A stretch of 64,000 bases of DNA. Source: Acanthosepion pharaonis (taxonomy: Eukaryota > Mollusca > Cephalopoda > Sepiida > Sepiidae). The DNA lies in the NCBI GenBank assembly GCA_903632075.3, contig CAHIKZ030000130.1:388501-452500 (forward strand), given 5' to 3'. Below are positions 11,340-22,602 of the stretch, in pieces; position 1 is the first letter of the stretch; each line of letters opens with the position of its first letter. The position numbers were made by a program, and so were the translations under genes. Below the pieces are notes generated by a model. That model made no database searches. It was not told the DNA's origin and saw nothing but the letters and a program-made list of their open reading frames with translations.

Positions 11340-11655
11340 GACTGAAGATGGTCAAAAAGTATTTGGTTGAAACGCTGTATTTAACACGTATAAGAGAGAT
11401 GGGAGCAACATTTAGATTCAAGCTAATAACTCGATGCATATTGACAATTCCTCATTTAAGAAATGAAATAAAAATTATCAAGAAAATAGTTTTCCCAAGT
11501 CCATTATTATCGTCTGTTTCAATATTAACGTGGGTTTTCTTACTAAATGTTTGTTTGAAGTATTATGGAACGTCAGTATCTTAATTATGTTGTTATTTTC
11601 TCTTCGATTTGCATGTGATACCGATTTTAATTGTTGCTGCTGTGTTGGAATTTAA
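11340..11655. repeat. Dispersed repeat, copies at 15.0 and 17.6 kb
   Basis: Blocks such as 'cccaagtccattattat', 'tgtttgtttgaagta' and 'tggaacgtcagtatcttaat' recur in order at 17600-17810. 'acatttagattcaa' and 'cgatgca' with 'gacaattcctcat' recur at 15130-15190. The 78-residue frame at 11348 is part of the repeat and resembles nothing I know. Confidence 0.6.
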
Positions 11656-13230
11656 TTTGAGGACAATATTTTACAAGTTTACACAATATTTTACAAGTTT
11701 ACATTTTACAATATTTTACAAGTTTACATTTACAATATTTTACAAGTTTACATTTTACAATATTTTACAAGTTTACAATATTTTACAAGTTCATTTTACA
11801 ATATTTTACATTTTTACATTTCACATTTTACAATATTTTACAAGTTTTTTTACAATATTTTACAAGTTCACATTTTACAATATTTTACAAGTTTACATTT
11901 TACAATATTTTACAAAGTTTACAATATTTTACAATATTTTACAATATTTTACAAGTTTACATTTTACAATATTTTTTTCATTTTACAATATTTTTTACAA
12001 GTTTACATTTACATTTTACAATATTTTACAAGTTTACATTTTACAATATTTTTTTTAATTTTACACAAGTTTACATTTTACAATATTTTACAAGTTTACA
12101 TTTTACAATATTTACAAGTTCACATTTTACAATATTTTACATTTACAATATTTTACAAGTTTTTTACAAATACATTTTTTACAATTTTTTACAAGTTTAC
12201 ATTTTACAATACAAGTTTACATTTTACAATATTTTACAAGTTTACATTTTAATATTTTTTTACATTTTACAATATTTTACAAGTTTACATTTTACAATAT
12301 TTTACAAGTTCATTTACAATATTTTTAAGTTCACATTTACAATATTTTTTACAATATTTTACAAGTTTCATTTTACAATATTTTACATTTACAAATATTT
12401 TACAATTTTTTACATTTTACAATATTTTACAAGTTTACATTTTACAATATTTTACAAGTTCACATTTTACAATATTTTACAAGTTTACATTTTACAATAT
12501 TTTAATTTTTTAACATTTCAATATTTTACAAGTTCACATTTACAATATTTTTACAACATTTTACAATATTTTACAAGTTCACATTTACAATATTTTTACA
12601 AGTTCACATTTTACAATATTTTACAACATTTTACAATATTTTACAAGTTCACATTTACAATTTTACAATATTTTACAAGTTCACATTTTACAATATTTTA
12701 CAAGTTTACATTTTACAATATTTTACAAGTTTACATTTTACAATATTTTACAAGTTTACATTTTACAATATTTTACAAGTTTACATTTTACAATATTTTA
12801 CAAGTTCACATTTTACAATATTTTACAAGGATTTTACAATATTTTACAAATTTTACAATATTTTACAAGTTTACATTTTACAATATTTTACAAGTTCACA
12901 TTTTACAATATTTTACAAGTTCACATTTTACAATATTTTACAAGTTTACATTTTACAATATTTTACAAGTTCACATTTTACAATATTTTACAAGTTCACA
13001 TTTTACAATATTTTACAAGTTCACATTTTACAATATTTTACAAGTTTACATTTTACAATATTTTACAAGTTTACATTTTACAATATTTTACAAATTTACA
13101 ATATTTACAAGTTCACATTTACAATATTTTACAAGTTCACATTTTACAATATTTTACAAGTTCACATTTTATTTTTCAAGTTCAACAAATTTTACAAGAC
13201 AATATTTTACAAGTTCACATTCTCATATTT
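11655..13230. repeat. 25-bp minisatellite array, ~1.5 kb
   Basis: The unit is about 'acaatattttacaagtttacatttt' (25 bp, with a 'gttcacat' variant), repeated roughly 60 times. Many copies have small deletions, and poly-T expansions are common in the left half. Units between 12660 and 13080 are the most uniform. The 149-residue frame at 11609-12058 only translates the array and is not a gene. Confidence 0.95.
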
Positions 13231-13241
13231 TTTCTATCCTC

Positions 13242-14005
13242 CTTATAGGATACAAATTTATCATTCAACAAATGACTAAAAACACAAGTAGATTTTTACA
13301 CCCGTAAAATCGGATCAAAACGACTAAAAACAGATTTCGCAATTAATTTTCTGACCAATGAAAGGAGGCGATTTGCTAAACTAAAAAAAAGATAACGATC
13401 CTGTGTGAAAAAAAAAGTCAGCTATAAATAAAGAGACTCAAGTCAATCACCAGTCAGAAGAGTGCAGAGATCATAGAGGACAGAAGACTGACAGTCAGGT
13501 CCGTCACTCACTCAACAAGACACTAAGAGCAGAAAGTGGGGTAGGAAAGGAAAACAACAACAACAACAAATTTACAACTGACTCCAAAACAATTCAACCC
13601 GATAAGTACATTTTCCTCTTATCTTTTATTTCTCATTCACACACTCTTTTTCAACTTAAATTGATCGCCCCTTTTTCCTTTCCACCTACTCGGCGGATAC
13701 ACAAAAACAAAAGAAACAGACATTACTCTACTACTCTGTTGAAAGACAAGCGAACACATAGACATTTTTTTTGTTCAAATCACATTTGCTTAAACGAACT
13801 AAAGCATTAATCTTTTTTACTCTATTCACAAGATATAAAAATATACAAATTTGTTTATTCTGCATGAATGACATTAAATATACAATGTTCTATTTTCTAC
13901 AAACGTTCCTTATCGTGTTGTCTTTTCTTGAAATTTGCGTTGTATTTTGTGGGCAGGGTATCCCGTATTAAATGCTCCTTTTAATCCGGGTACGCTGTAC
14001 CCCAC
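13242..14005 (+). mobile_element. LTR-like repeat, direct copy 1
   Basis: It runs from 'ttataggatacaaat' to 'gggtacgctgtaccccaca' and is repeated almost intact at 15328-16120. In order it holds the ~180-bp block shared with 7798-8504, a TATA-like 'cagctataaataaagagac', a 'caccagtcagaag' start-like region, a CAA run, pyrimidine-rich sequence and a terminal 'ggtacgctgtacc' palindrome. The 66-residue frame at 13771 is conserved with copy 2 only because the repeat is conserved. No TG...CA ends are seen, so LTR status is inferred. Confidence 0.6.
13425..13445 (+). promoter_or_regulatory. TATA-like box in LTR-like repeat, copy 1
   Basis: 'gctataaataaagagac' lies ~25-30 bp before a 'tcaccagtcag' initiator-like motif. 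The arrangement is conserved at 15529 in the second copy. Confidence 0.45.
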
Positions 14006-14019
14006 ACACTCTAACCTCT

Positions 14020-14990
14020 TTTCAAAACCGGCTCCCAAAGCCTTGATTCTTATAAGAGATAAGAATATATTTTCTGACTAACGAGAGAGCTGGAAAATAT
14101 AAAAAGGAATTCCACCACCATTATTCTTTCCATGGTGCCATAAGGTCTGGGGGAAACCTCACAGCTTGTTCACTCCAACCTGTTTTCAGTACCTTCGAAA
14201 TCGGCTCCCAGGGCCCTGATTCTTATCAGAGATAAGAATGTGTTTTCTGACCAATAGAGGGGCCAGGAAATTTGTACAACGATTTTGGAGGGAAAAGTCC
14301 CCGATCCATCGGAGCCTACCAAAACTCCATAAATTTGGAGAATCTTTGCCTATTTGACAGTGAGAATTCAGCCCACCGTCTATGAGGTCGACATTCTGTG
14401 AGCTGCAGTCAACTTCAGAACCTCTTTCAACCAAAGAACTACCTACTAAAGGGCTGTAAAGAACAAACGTCGACCCACAATTCAAGACCATTTGAAAGCT
14501 GCATCCCTACACCACTCCTTCTGACGAGCCCACTGGACTTCTGTCGTCGACCTACGAACTCACTCAACTGCAAGATTCCTATATCTGCGAATAATTTCCC
14601 AAGAAAGTGAGTGTTTCTATCTGAACCTTAACAATATTCTAACCGCTTAAAGAACTCTTTAGGCGCTCAGAGAAATATTTTGAGCAAGCCTTTTTAAGTT
14701 AAGAACATTTTCTCTTTTCCCTTTCTTTCTCTCCTAATTGTCCTTTTATCCCTTTACCTTTTTTTCTGTATATGTTGTAAATAAACACTTTCTTCTTTTG
14801 TTGTTACTCACCGAGCAGAAGTTTTTTTCTTTATTCGTCCGCGCCTAAAAGAGAGAGTTTGTCCGCTCTAATATTGATGTTTTTACTCGCGTTTTGTCGC
14901 AAATTTTTAAACCTCAACCCAATTTTTAACCTCAACCCTTTGATGCCGGAAAGCCGGGACAAATTTCCTAGCAGCTGTTGAAAGTCCACA
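14020..14990 (+). mobile_element. Second LTR-like sequence with duplicated U3 block and poly(A) signal
   Basis: A 65-bp block beginning 'ccggctccca' and holding 'gattctta', 'agagataagaat' and 'ttttctga' appears twice (about 14028 and 14200). Downstream, 'tgttgtaaataaacacttt' (14773-14791) carries AATAAA before a T-rich stretch. This fits a U3-R-U5 layout, and a related block occurs at 10360. Frames at 14186-14610 overlap on opposite strands and are not supported. Confidence 0.45.
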
Positions 14991-15220
14991 ATTGATGTGG
15001 TTTCTGTTATTTAATACAGTTCTTTGTGACTCTGTAGCGCCAGTCTACGATGTTCGTAGAAGGATTTGTCATTGCCAAGACCCACAGGCTTCATTCGCTC
15101 GAAGATATGTTTAATCATTAATCTATCTTCAGAGAGCTACATTTAGATTCAACCGAACAAGTCGATGCATGATGACAATTCCTCATCTAAAAAAATCAAA
15201 CAAAAATTATCCATCCTGAT
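14990..15220. repeat. Dispersed repeat, partial copy
   Basis: 'gatgtggtttctgttatt' and 'acagttctttgtg' with 'ctgtagcg' match 17800-17850. The right part matches 11410-11460. It is the same family as 11340-11655 and 17590-17925, rearranged. Confidence 0.55.
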
Positions 15221-15327
15221 TTGAAAATCCGAAACATCGTGCCAACGACATTTTCTCTGATTATAACATTGGATCCAATGTCCAAATCCTTTCCAATCGA
15301 TATTGAAAACAATGAAGATTTTGTAGG

Positions 15328-16120
15328 TCTTATAGGATACAAATCCTTATATCATTCCAACAAATGACTGAAAAACACAAAGTAGATTTGCACACCCGCA
15401 AAATCGGATCAAAACGACTAAAAACAGATTTCGCAATAAGGTGTGAAATTAATTTTCTGACCAATGAAAGGAGGCGAATTGCTAAACTAAAAAAAAGATA
15501 ACGATCCAGTGTGAAAAAAAAAGTCAGCTATAAATAGAGAGACTCTCAAGTCAATCACCAGTCAGAAGGGCGCAGAGATCATAGAGGACAGAAGACTGAC
15601 AGTCAGGTCTCTCACTGACTCGACCCGACACTAAGAGCAGAAAGTGGGGTAGGAAAGGAAAACAACAACAACAACAACAACAAATTTACAACTGACTCCA
15701 AAACAATTCAACCCGATAAGTACATTTTCCTCTTATCTTTTATTTCTCATTCACACACTCTTTTTCAACTTAAATTGATCGCCCCTTTTTCCTTTCCACC
15801 TACTCGGCGGATACACAAAAACAAAAGAAACAGACATTACTCTACTACTCTGTTGAAAGACAAGCGAACACATAGACATTTTTTTTGTTCAAATCACATT
15901 TGCTTAAACGAACTAAAGCATTAATCTTTTTTACTCTATTCACAAGATATAAAAATATACAAATTTGTTTATTCTGCATGAATGACATTAAATATACAAT
16001 GTTCTATTTTCTACAAACGTTCCTTATCGTGTTGTCTTTTCTTGAAATTTGCGTTGTATTTTGTGGGCAGAGTATCCCGTATTAAATTCTCCTTTTAATC
16101 CGGGTACGCTGTACCCCACA
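15328..16120 (+). mobile_element. LTR-like repeat, direct copy 2
   Basis: It matches 13242-14005 nearly base for base, with a longer CAA run (15662-15685) and a fuller left end ('ataggatacaaatcctta'). The shared left and right limits define the element as about 770-790 bp. The TATA-like box is at about 15529. The two copies could be LTRs of one element, with 14006-15327 between them, or independent solo insertions. Confidence 0.6.
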
Positions 16121-16329
16121 GTCTTCAACGAATCTAAATAACATTTAGTCTATTTTTTTATTATTATTATTTTGAGGTTTTCAGTTTTTTTCTGTTTAGA
16201 AAAACATATGATGATTTTTAAATGATCAGTTTGAATTTTTGTCCAATAAAGCTCTTTCAAATACAACCGTAGATCTGTTTATATTTCTGAGATGAGGTAT
16301 TGCGACTATATTACACTATTTACATCGTT

Positions 16330-16615
16330 CGAAATGTTGCCCTCATCTTTACTCACACTCTGATGACGTTTCGGCCGTTGTACGCTCCCGCCTTCTTCAG
16401 TTGATATTTCGAACCGAAATTTAGTCCACAGGGATAGATTGTTCTAATCCATTCGAACAATCCCCTTCTGTGGACTAGTCTATTAGAACAAACTACCACT
16501 GTGGACAAAAAAAGGGGGGTTTGGCTCGAAATTGCAAGAAATATCACCTGAAGAAGGTCGGAGTGTAAAACAGCCGAAACGGCGTGAATGTGAGAGTAAA
16601 GATCAGAACAACAGT
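16330..16615. repeat. Fold-back repeat with Penelope-type 'GAAGAAGG...GAAACG' motif
   Basis: The left arm (16332-16432) and right arm (16502-16612) are imperfect inverse copies. Each holds 'cctgaagaaggtcggagtgt' or its complement, followed by 'agccgaaacg'. The centre has nested short inverted repeats around 'tccacag'. Related inverted pairs lie at 57603-58010. The motif format is common in 3' regions of Penelope-like elements, by family knowledge. Confidence 0.6.
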
Positions 16616-16639
16616 CCGAATAATGTATACAAAACAGTA

Positions 16640-17590
16640 GATTTTTTTTGTTTTCAAAATAAGGATAAACTTTATATACTGGTGCATCTGCTGTTCCGGA
16701 AAATATATACTAGTAAAAGCCGGACCGTTTCCTCACAAATGTAGGAGGGGTACTGTCAAGGATGATGACCCCCCCCCCGATGGGCTTGACCTAATATAAT
16801 TTTCAACTTTAACGGCAGAAGCGAGCTTCTGAGACAGGTAGAGCGACCAAGATGTAGCTTCTGCCAATAAATGTCAAGAATGCTATGAGCAAAGGGCATG
16901 TCAACGAGGAAGCTCTCTAACGAGAACAGGAAATGCAAAGAGACTGTCGTTAGTAATCAAAAAGAGACAGCTGAAATATTTAGGAAGCCGCGCGTCAAAG
17001 GCAAGAGAAGCAAAGGGAAAGCTGAGAGCAACCTACTTGAGAAATGTAGGCTAATGGATGCCGAAACAAAGTGTGACAAAAACAAATTAAAAAGAAGCCT
17101 TCTTAAATAAACAAGCATTGTTGAGAGCCGTGGAGAAATATGAAAGGGCAACGCACAGAAAAAGCGGTATATTGTTTAAGTCTACTTACTAAAGCCCTTT
17201 CTTCTTTAAATACATTTTTACGAGTGGATATTCTCGCTAAATATCACTGACTCACGCTCAATAGCGACTGAGCAATTCGACGTGATTTAATAGTTAGCAA
17301 GTTTGTCTCGCTAGATCAATTACGGCCGAGTAGTAAGTTCGATCCTCACTGGGTGCTCCACACTTTCGGTAATTTCACTTTTTTTGCAAGATGTTAGGGA
17401 CATCTTAGAAGTGTCTAAAATTAACTATTCTCTTTTGCGTTCATTATACTATTTAGAAGTCTAAATAAGTATTTAAATGTAAAAAAAAAATACATTTCAC
17501 ACAGCCTTATTATAATAATAATTAATTATTAACTGTTTCTTTATAAGGAAACATGACATTCATTGACCGATCAGCCAGTGGTACTTTCGT
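16640..17590. other. No gene recognised
   Basis: The 70-residue lysine-rich plus frame (16898-17110) has no recognisable domain and overlaps an equally long minus frame. 'agttcgatcctcactgggtg' at 17337 looks like a tRNA T-arm/box B and could be a degenerate tRNA-derived repeat (about 17262-17370), but no acceptor stem can be paired. Confidence 0.35.
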
Positions 17591-17925
17591 TTTAGATTTA
17601 AACAATTATTCTCCTGAAAACCTTTTTCAAGAAATATTTCCCAAGTCCACTATTATGAATCGTTTCAGTATTGGTGTGGGTCTCCTTCCTAGCTGTTTGT
17701 TTGAAGTAGAATGGAACGTCAACATCTTAATTATATTATTTTCTCTTCCAGTTACATGTGCTATCCATTTTAGTTGTTGCTGCTGTTGAAACTCCTCAAG
17801 TGATGTGGTTTCTGTTATTCGATACAGTTCTTTGTGCTTCTGTAGCGTCAGATTCGACCTCGCTATGACCTACAAGCATCATTCGCTTGAAGCTATGTTT
17901 AGTCTATCTTCAGCTCACTGTTTAA
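17590..17925. repeat. Dispersed repeat, long copy
   Basis: It shares ordered blocks with 11340-11655 and 14990-15200, including 'tgtttgtttgaagta' and 'gttgttgctgctgttg'. The overlapping 78-residue frame (17553-17789) is part of the repeat. Confidence 0.55.
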
Positions 17926-18099
17926 ATCAGTGTTTCTCAACCATTTTACCCCTGTGAAACTCTTCAGCTGACTGTTTAAATCAGTGTTTCTCAACCATTT
18001 TACCCCTGTGAAACTCTTGAAATAGTTTTCATGTCTCAGGGAACCTTTGCATAAAAATTATCATATACCATTATTAATATCTCTTATATATTTTTTATC

Positions 18100-18866
18100 G
18101 TAGCTAAATTACGCAAAAATGACACTTTAACAGAAATATTTACCAAAATTACACAAAAATATCTTGAAATACTAAAGAGTAAATTTATCCAATAAAATCC
18201 ACCATTGCCTCCAGACGACTTCGGAATCTCCTGCAACTCTTCTGGACGGTCTCCTTGTTTATGTCAGTGAATGGCGCCATAATCCTGTTCTTCATTTCAT
18301 CTTTGGTGTTACGAGGAGTTTTGTTGGTCTCTCGTTCAACTGCGCCCCACACATAATAATCAAGGGGGAGGCAGTCTGGGGATTTGGGTAGCCAGATGTA
18401 AGGGCTGATGTTGTCGCAGAAATTGTTTGACCGCCATGACTGTGTTCTTCTGCTTGTGTGGCATGGTGCAGAGTCCTGTTGCCAGACATAGGATTTTACA
18501 GCAGCCACCCCCCTTGACCCAGGGCAGAACTACCTCTACAAGGAACCTGATTTAGGCCTCTGTGGTAAGATGAATGGAGACATAACGTTTGGTCACTCCA
18601 AATACCTTCGTAATCACCATTAGTCTCACGCCTTTCTGAATTCTCTGCAATCTCCTTCGATTGACAGCCAAACATTCTGAAATGTTCGTATTGGAGCCGT
18701 TTCCAAATTTCTGGCGGAGTGAATTGCGTCATGGTGCTTTTTTTTTCTCACAGACTGCCCAACTGACCCTACTATACTCTGAAGTCGACAAAATCAAAAA
18801 CAAACAACGCGCATGCGCGAAATTAAAAAAAAAACAAAATGGCAGCAATTTACCCATCGCACCCTG
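18100..18866 (-). mobile_element. Tc1/mariner-type transposon, copy 1
   Basis: The 5' terminus on the minus strand reads CAGGGTGCGATGGGTAAATT (18866-18847), next to TA. The same terminal sequence in inverse is the 3' end of the copy at 48.8 kb, which defines the TIR. Here the 3' TIR is not recognisable: similarity to the other copy stops after 'gcgtaatttag' near 18105. The element sits inside the hAT element. Confidence 0.75.
18185..18640 (-). pseudogene. mariner-like transposase C-terminal half, frameshifted
   Basis: The minus frame shows the catalytic-core blocks 'VWQQDSAPCHTSRRTQ' and 'SPDCLPLDYYVWG'. I count 37 residues between the second and third acidic residues (QQD...LDYY), a DD37D spacing as in maT-like families. 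The C-terminus ends 'RRFRSRLEAMVDFIG'. Upstream, an extra G in a G-run near 18507 breaks the frame, and further stops occur, so it is not functional. Homology to Tc1/mariner is clear; the subfamily is inferred from spacing. Confidence 0.75.
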
Positions 18867-19117
18867 TAGACATCGCTAAATACATTGCCTATGATTATTA
18901 CATTTTTTTAAGATAATATAAGAGACTGAAGCTTTTATTGTAATAATCAAGCATTTTCCAACAATACGCCATAGGTGAAAAGTAAAATTATGAATATAAA
19001 ATTGAACAAAAATTACTCTAAAATGCATTAGCCAATTTATCACTGTTTCTCGCGGAACCCCTAGCGACCTCTTGCGGAAGCATAGGGTTTCGGAGACACA
19101 CCGGTTGAGGAACACTG

Positions 19118-20146
19118 GGATAGATATTTCTGAACGAGTTTGACACCATGTAGGACATGTATAAAAAGTTTGGATGTGACGAGGCAATTTAAGAACATTT
19201 CTCGAGTTATGGATAAGAACATTTATAGGCCCCTATGGATAAAAATAGGAATATCCACTGATTCCCTAAAATCTGAGAATACCATGATGAAAAAACTTTA
19301 AAAAAAGCAAAGTTTAATCGGCAAAATATTTATGTTATTATTAAAAGAAAAAAAACCAAAGGATATTTTTTATTATTAAATTATATTTTTGGATCCTTTT
19401 TAGAATGAACCAAATTTTGGATTAAAAAAACCTTTGTTTTTCTTGTTAATCTTTCCATGGTTGAAATTGCCAAAGTGTGAGGGGGAGAGAGTCTGGGAAA
19501 CACACACACACGTATATATTATTTTAATGGTTGGAATGGATCTGAGTAGCGAAATTAGATCAGAGCATTTTGGTTTACTGATGGGAAATCGGATCTAGGC
19601 CATTGGAATTGGGTCATTGCAAAGACAATGGAAATGGTCGAAATAATTTTTATCGGTTAAAATTATATATAGAACTTAGTAAGCTATGAGGAACTTTGCA
19701 ATTCACACGATTTTGGTTGAAAGTAGCCAGAACACGTGATAATCGCGTGCGAAGTAGTAGGGCCAAGGGTCGATTATGACCGGTCAGGTTTATCTATATA
19801 AACGCGTAGTTATGCTGTAAAAAGTAGTTGGTTTTTGCTCGTCTGTCTTCGAGTGCTGGGTGGAGAGATGTCGGAGATTGAAAGTGAGCAGAGTTGAATT
19901 GAGGGCTCGAAGAAGTAAGAAAGTGATGTCAGAGATTGGAACAAAACCCCCTCTAACATGTACTGTTGATATAAGTACCGCTGCTTCGGCTACCACGAAG
20001 ATTACTACTAGGGTTACTACTGCCGAGGAGGAACGCAACTATAAACTTTAAGCCGCGCACAGAAATCTTTATCTCTCCATCGCAAGAGTCGTATATCGTT
20101 CTGAAATGATTTAACAACAAGTTATTCACAACCCACTCTCTCTCTC
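19118..20146. other. No intact gene; possible core promoter
   Basis: 'tatctatataaacgcgtag' (19791-19809) is a good TATA-like box in otherwise unassigned sequence. It is followed by a less AT-rich stretch with short frames on both strands (19790-20051). It may be a retroelement terminal promoter. Nothing else is recognisable. Confidence 0.35.
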
Positions 20147-20292
20147 TCTGTCTAGAATCCAGTGTATGAGGGGTTTTTTTTTTCGTCAATTACTTTTCTT
20201 TTCTGTAACCCGTTTCTTTTCCATACTATTCTTTTCTGCTATATAAAAGACATTAACAATTCAACCATTGAATAGTTGTTTGTCCGGCTTTC

Positions 20293-20295
<3 letters not shown>

Positions 20296-20353
<58 letters not shown>
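20296..20353. repeat. (TA)n microsatellite
   Basis: About 28 TA units inside the left arm of the inverted repeat. The matching site in the right arm (23160-23180) has only about 10 units. Confidence 0.95.
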
Positions 20354-20356
<3 letters not shown>

Positions 20357-20970
20357 ATTTATGAAAACTTGGTAATCCATATGGGTAATCCCAAGGAGGA
20401 TGAAATCCTGAGAGCTCAATGTTAATCCAGAGCTAATATTTAATATCTCTCTCAAGTGTACTTTATATTGGGACAGGAGGAGTGACCAGACCTTGACCTA
20501 TTTAGATGGTTAACTTAACGGAAATGATATATAGAAATGGGAGGGGAGTAGGGAGAAAAGAAAAAGGAAAAATGAAAAAGAAAGAGGAGACAGAAAACAG
20601 TAATACAGATATATACAAATGAGTGTTACAACAAGGAGAGAGAGAGGGAGAGGGAAGTAAATCGAAAGAGGCTGTAATTGGGTTTTAACAATTTATGTAA
20701 AGCATAGATTTCAATGCTTGATAGAAATTTAGATGTCTAAAAAAGAAAAAAATTTGATGATTGCTATCAATTTAAATACTTAATTTTTTAAGCAAATAGT
20801 TTAGGGACTTAATATAAGTTAACTACTATTTTTATTAACACATTTATAGAGAACATATTCAAGAAGTATTTTAAATTATAATAGTTTATTTACCCGACCA
20901 ATCGTACTTTTTTAATATTGTAAAAATAGTTACGGTAACATCTTTATTAGTTTTACTTTTAATCTAATTT

Positions 20971-21521
20971 ATGAATGCAATTTGTTATTATTTTTATATG
21001 GGTAATCTTACTTACTTAAAGTTTAAAGATTTTGCTTTCTTCTTACATATATCACATACATATTCATGCAAATCCCATATATACATACGTTTAATTACAT
21101 GCGCAAATACACACATAGACACACGAGTAACAATATACACAAATGCTCATCTATATTCATACATAAATTATATATACATACATTTATAAATAATTACCTA
21201 TATTTTAATATTTGAAATTTACTTAGATTTTTGTTTGATTTCATAGTTAAAGTTTAACGTTAGGTGACTTCTGAAGTGCTTAATTATTAAAATTTTTTTG
21301 TCAATATTTTACTATTAATATTGATAGTTAAAGAGTGGTATATTTAAATTTAAGTTAAGTTATCAATTTGAAATGAAAATACCCCCAGAAGATAAATATA
21401 CACTCTCATAATTCTAATTATCGAACATTAAAGGAGAAAGTGATATTAAATATTACAAAGAGTAATATTAAAACACCATTAGAAAGACCCATGTCCTTCC
21501 AATTGAATATATTCCATACAT

Positions 21522-21599
<78 letters not shown>

Positions 21600-22285
21600 T
21601 TAACCCGGATATAAGAGAGTTGTCGGGACCGGAGAAGAAGTCTCTTATATCAGGGTTTCTCTTATATCCGGGTTTGGTCTATTTTGTTTAGGTAAGTATG
21701 GGCTCTATTTTGGGACCAGAGAAAATAGCTCTTATATCCGGGTTACACTGTACATACATATACATACAACCATATATATACATACATACACATATACATA
21801 CACCTACATATACACACACGATTAAATACATAAACAAGCATATGAAAAGAACTCTACTCATAACCATCCACACATGCATATGTATTTATATTACTATGTT
21901 ATATATATATTCACACATATTACAAATATTAATTCTAAAATATTTACATCTATATACATATACATACACAGATTACATGCAATTTTATATTCAAAATAAT
22001 ATATATATATATATATATTTATGTATATACATATACATCTCTACATACGCATATATATATATATATATTCATATACATGCACATACATACACACACACAT
22101 ACATGCAATATACATATATATATACGATACCTAAAATTACGCTAGTACCTATACATATCACATACCTATATATTCATACTCATACATATGCATATATATA
22201 CATATATACATACACATATCTCTATACATGTGCCTACAATTCATACAAACACATATATTCATATAAGCTCCCTTATCCAAAATGC

Positions 22286-22321
<36 letters not shown>

Positions 22322-22330
22322 TCACATACA
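20971..22330. repeat. Microsatellite-rich spacer: (TACA)n, (TA)n, (CA)n
   Basis: Long TA tracts at 21536-21594, 21998-22018, 22050-22068 and 22287-22318 are separated by CATA/TACA-type repeats. The 213-residue frame at 21698-22339 and the frames at 20971 and 21688 are tyrosine/isoleucine/histidine runs translated from these tracts, not proteins. Confidence 0.9.
21598..21753. mobile_element. 'cccggatataagag' MITE, single copy
   Basis: It starts 'taacccggatataagagag' and ends with the inverse 'ctcttatatccgggttacactgt'. Inside are 'gttgtcgggaccggaga', internal copies of 'tctcttatatccgggttt', and 'ttgtttaggtaagtatggg'. The same element occurs in arrays at 62.9-63.96 kb. The 'cagtgtaacc' end and palindromic format suggest a pogo/Tigger-like MITE. 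Confidence 0.7.
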
Positions 22331-22442
22331 AATGTCTAATTTCATCTACTTTTTAGAGTACATACGAACAAGTACAGCATCCATGTATTCATACATTCAT
22401 TTCAAAAACAAAGGTAATATTTTCCTTTTTATATAGTTATTT

Positions 22443-22571
22443 CTAAATATATTTAGTTAAATTGAGTTGTCTTTTATGTCTACATTTAAAAACCAACTCA
22501 TTATGTTTGTTCAGTAATATGTCCGGATCTTTATGCCTTATTATTAGGATTTTCTCTTTTATGCATAAAAG
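22443..22571 (-). pseudogene. Penelope-like element ORF, C-terminal tail
   Basis: The minus frame ends with 'CIKEKILIIRHKDPDILL' followed by 'NKHNELVFKCRHKRQLN' and a stop. The pattern Cys-x2-Lys-Glu-Lys ... Leu-Leu-Asn-Lys-x2-Glu-Leu ... Cys-Arg-His is the C-terminal signature also seen in the larger fossil at 44.6-44.74 kb. Only this tail survives, and the upstream sequence switches to the inverted-repeat arm. Confidence 0.6.
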
Positions 22572-22602
22572 AGAAAATTCGAATAATAAGGCATAAAGAT
22601 TT
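22529..22602. repeat. Short palindrome within the Penelope-like tail
   Basis: 'ctttatgccttattatta' is mirrored by 'aataataaggcataaag' around a 'tgca' centre, giving arms of about 36 bp with two or so mismatches. It lies at the junction between the tail and the right arm of the large inverted repeat. Confidence 0.7.

Larger units (their letters stand above)
17982..19117. mobile_element. hAT-like DNA transposon carrying a nested mariner
   Basis: The left terminus CAGTGTTTCTCAACC matches the inverse of the right terminus GGTTGAGGAACACTG at 14 of 15 positions. These are typical hAT-type ends. The first 54 bp, including the terminus, are duplicated directly to the left (17928-17981). No hAT transposase is present, and the interior is occupied by a mariner copy. 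Matching 8-bp target duplications are not obvious because of the left duplication. Confidence 0.65.

Noticed and set aside
11609..12058. 149-residue open frame
   Set aside because: It only translates the 25-bp minisatellite.
11655..13230. CRISPR-like repeat array
   Set aside because: Units are directly adjacent with no unique spacers, in a eukaryotic repeat context; it is a minisatellite.
16898..17110. Lys-rich 70-residue frame as a small nuclear protein
   Set aside because: No domain or homologue recognised, and the opposite strand has an equally long frame.
17262..17370. Possible tRNA gene around 'agttcgatcctcactgg'
   Set aside because: A box-B-like motif is present but no acceptor stem or D-arm can be paired convincingly.
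21698..22339. 213-residue open frame
   Set aside because: It is a Tyr/Ile/His-rich translation of TA and CATA microsatellites plus part of a MITE; no domain.
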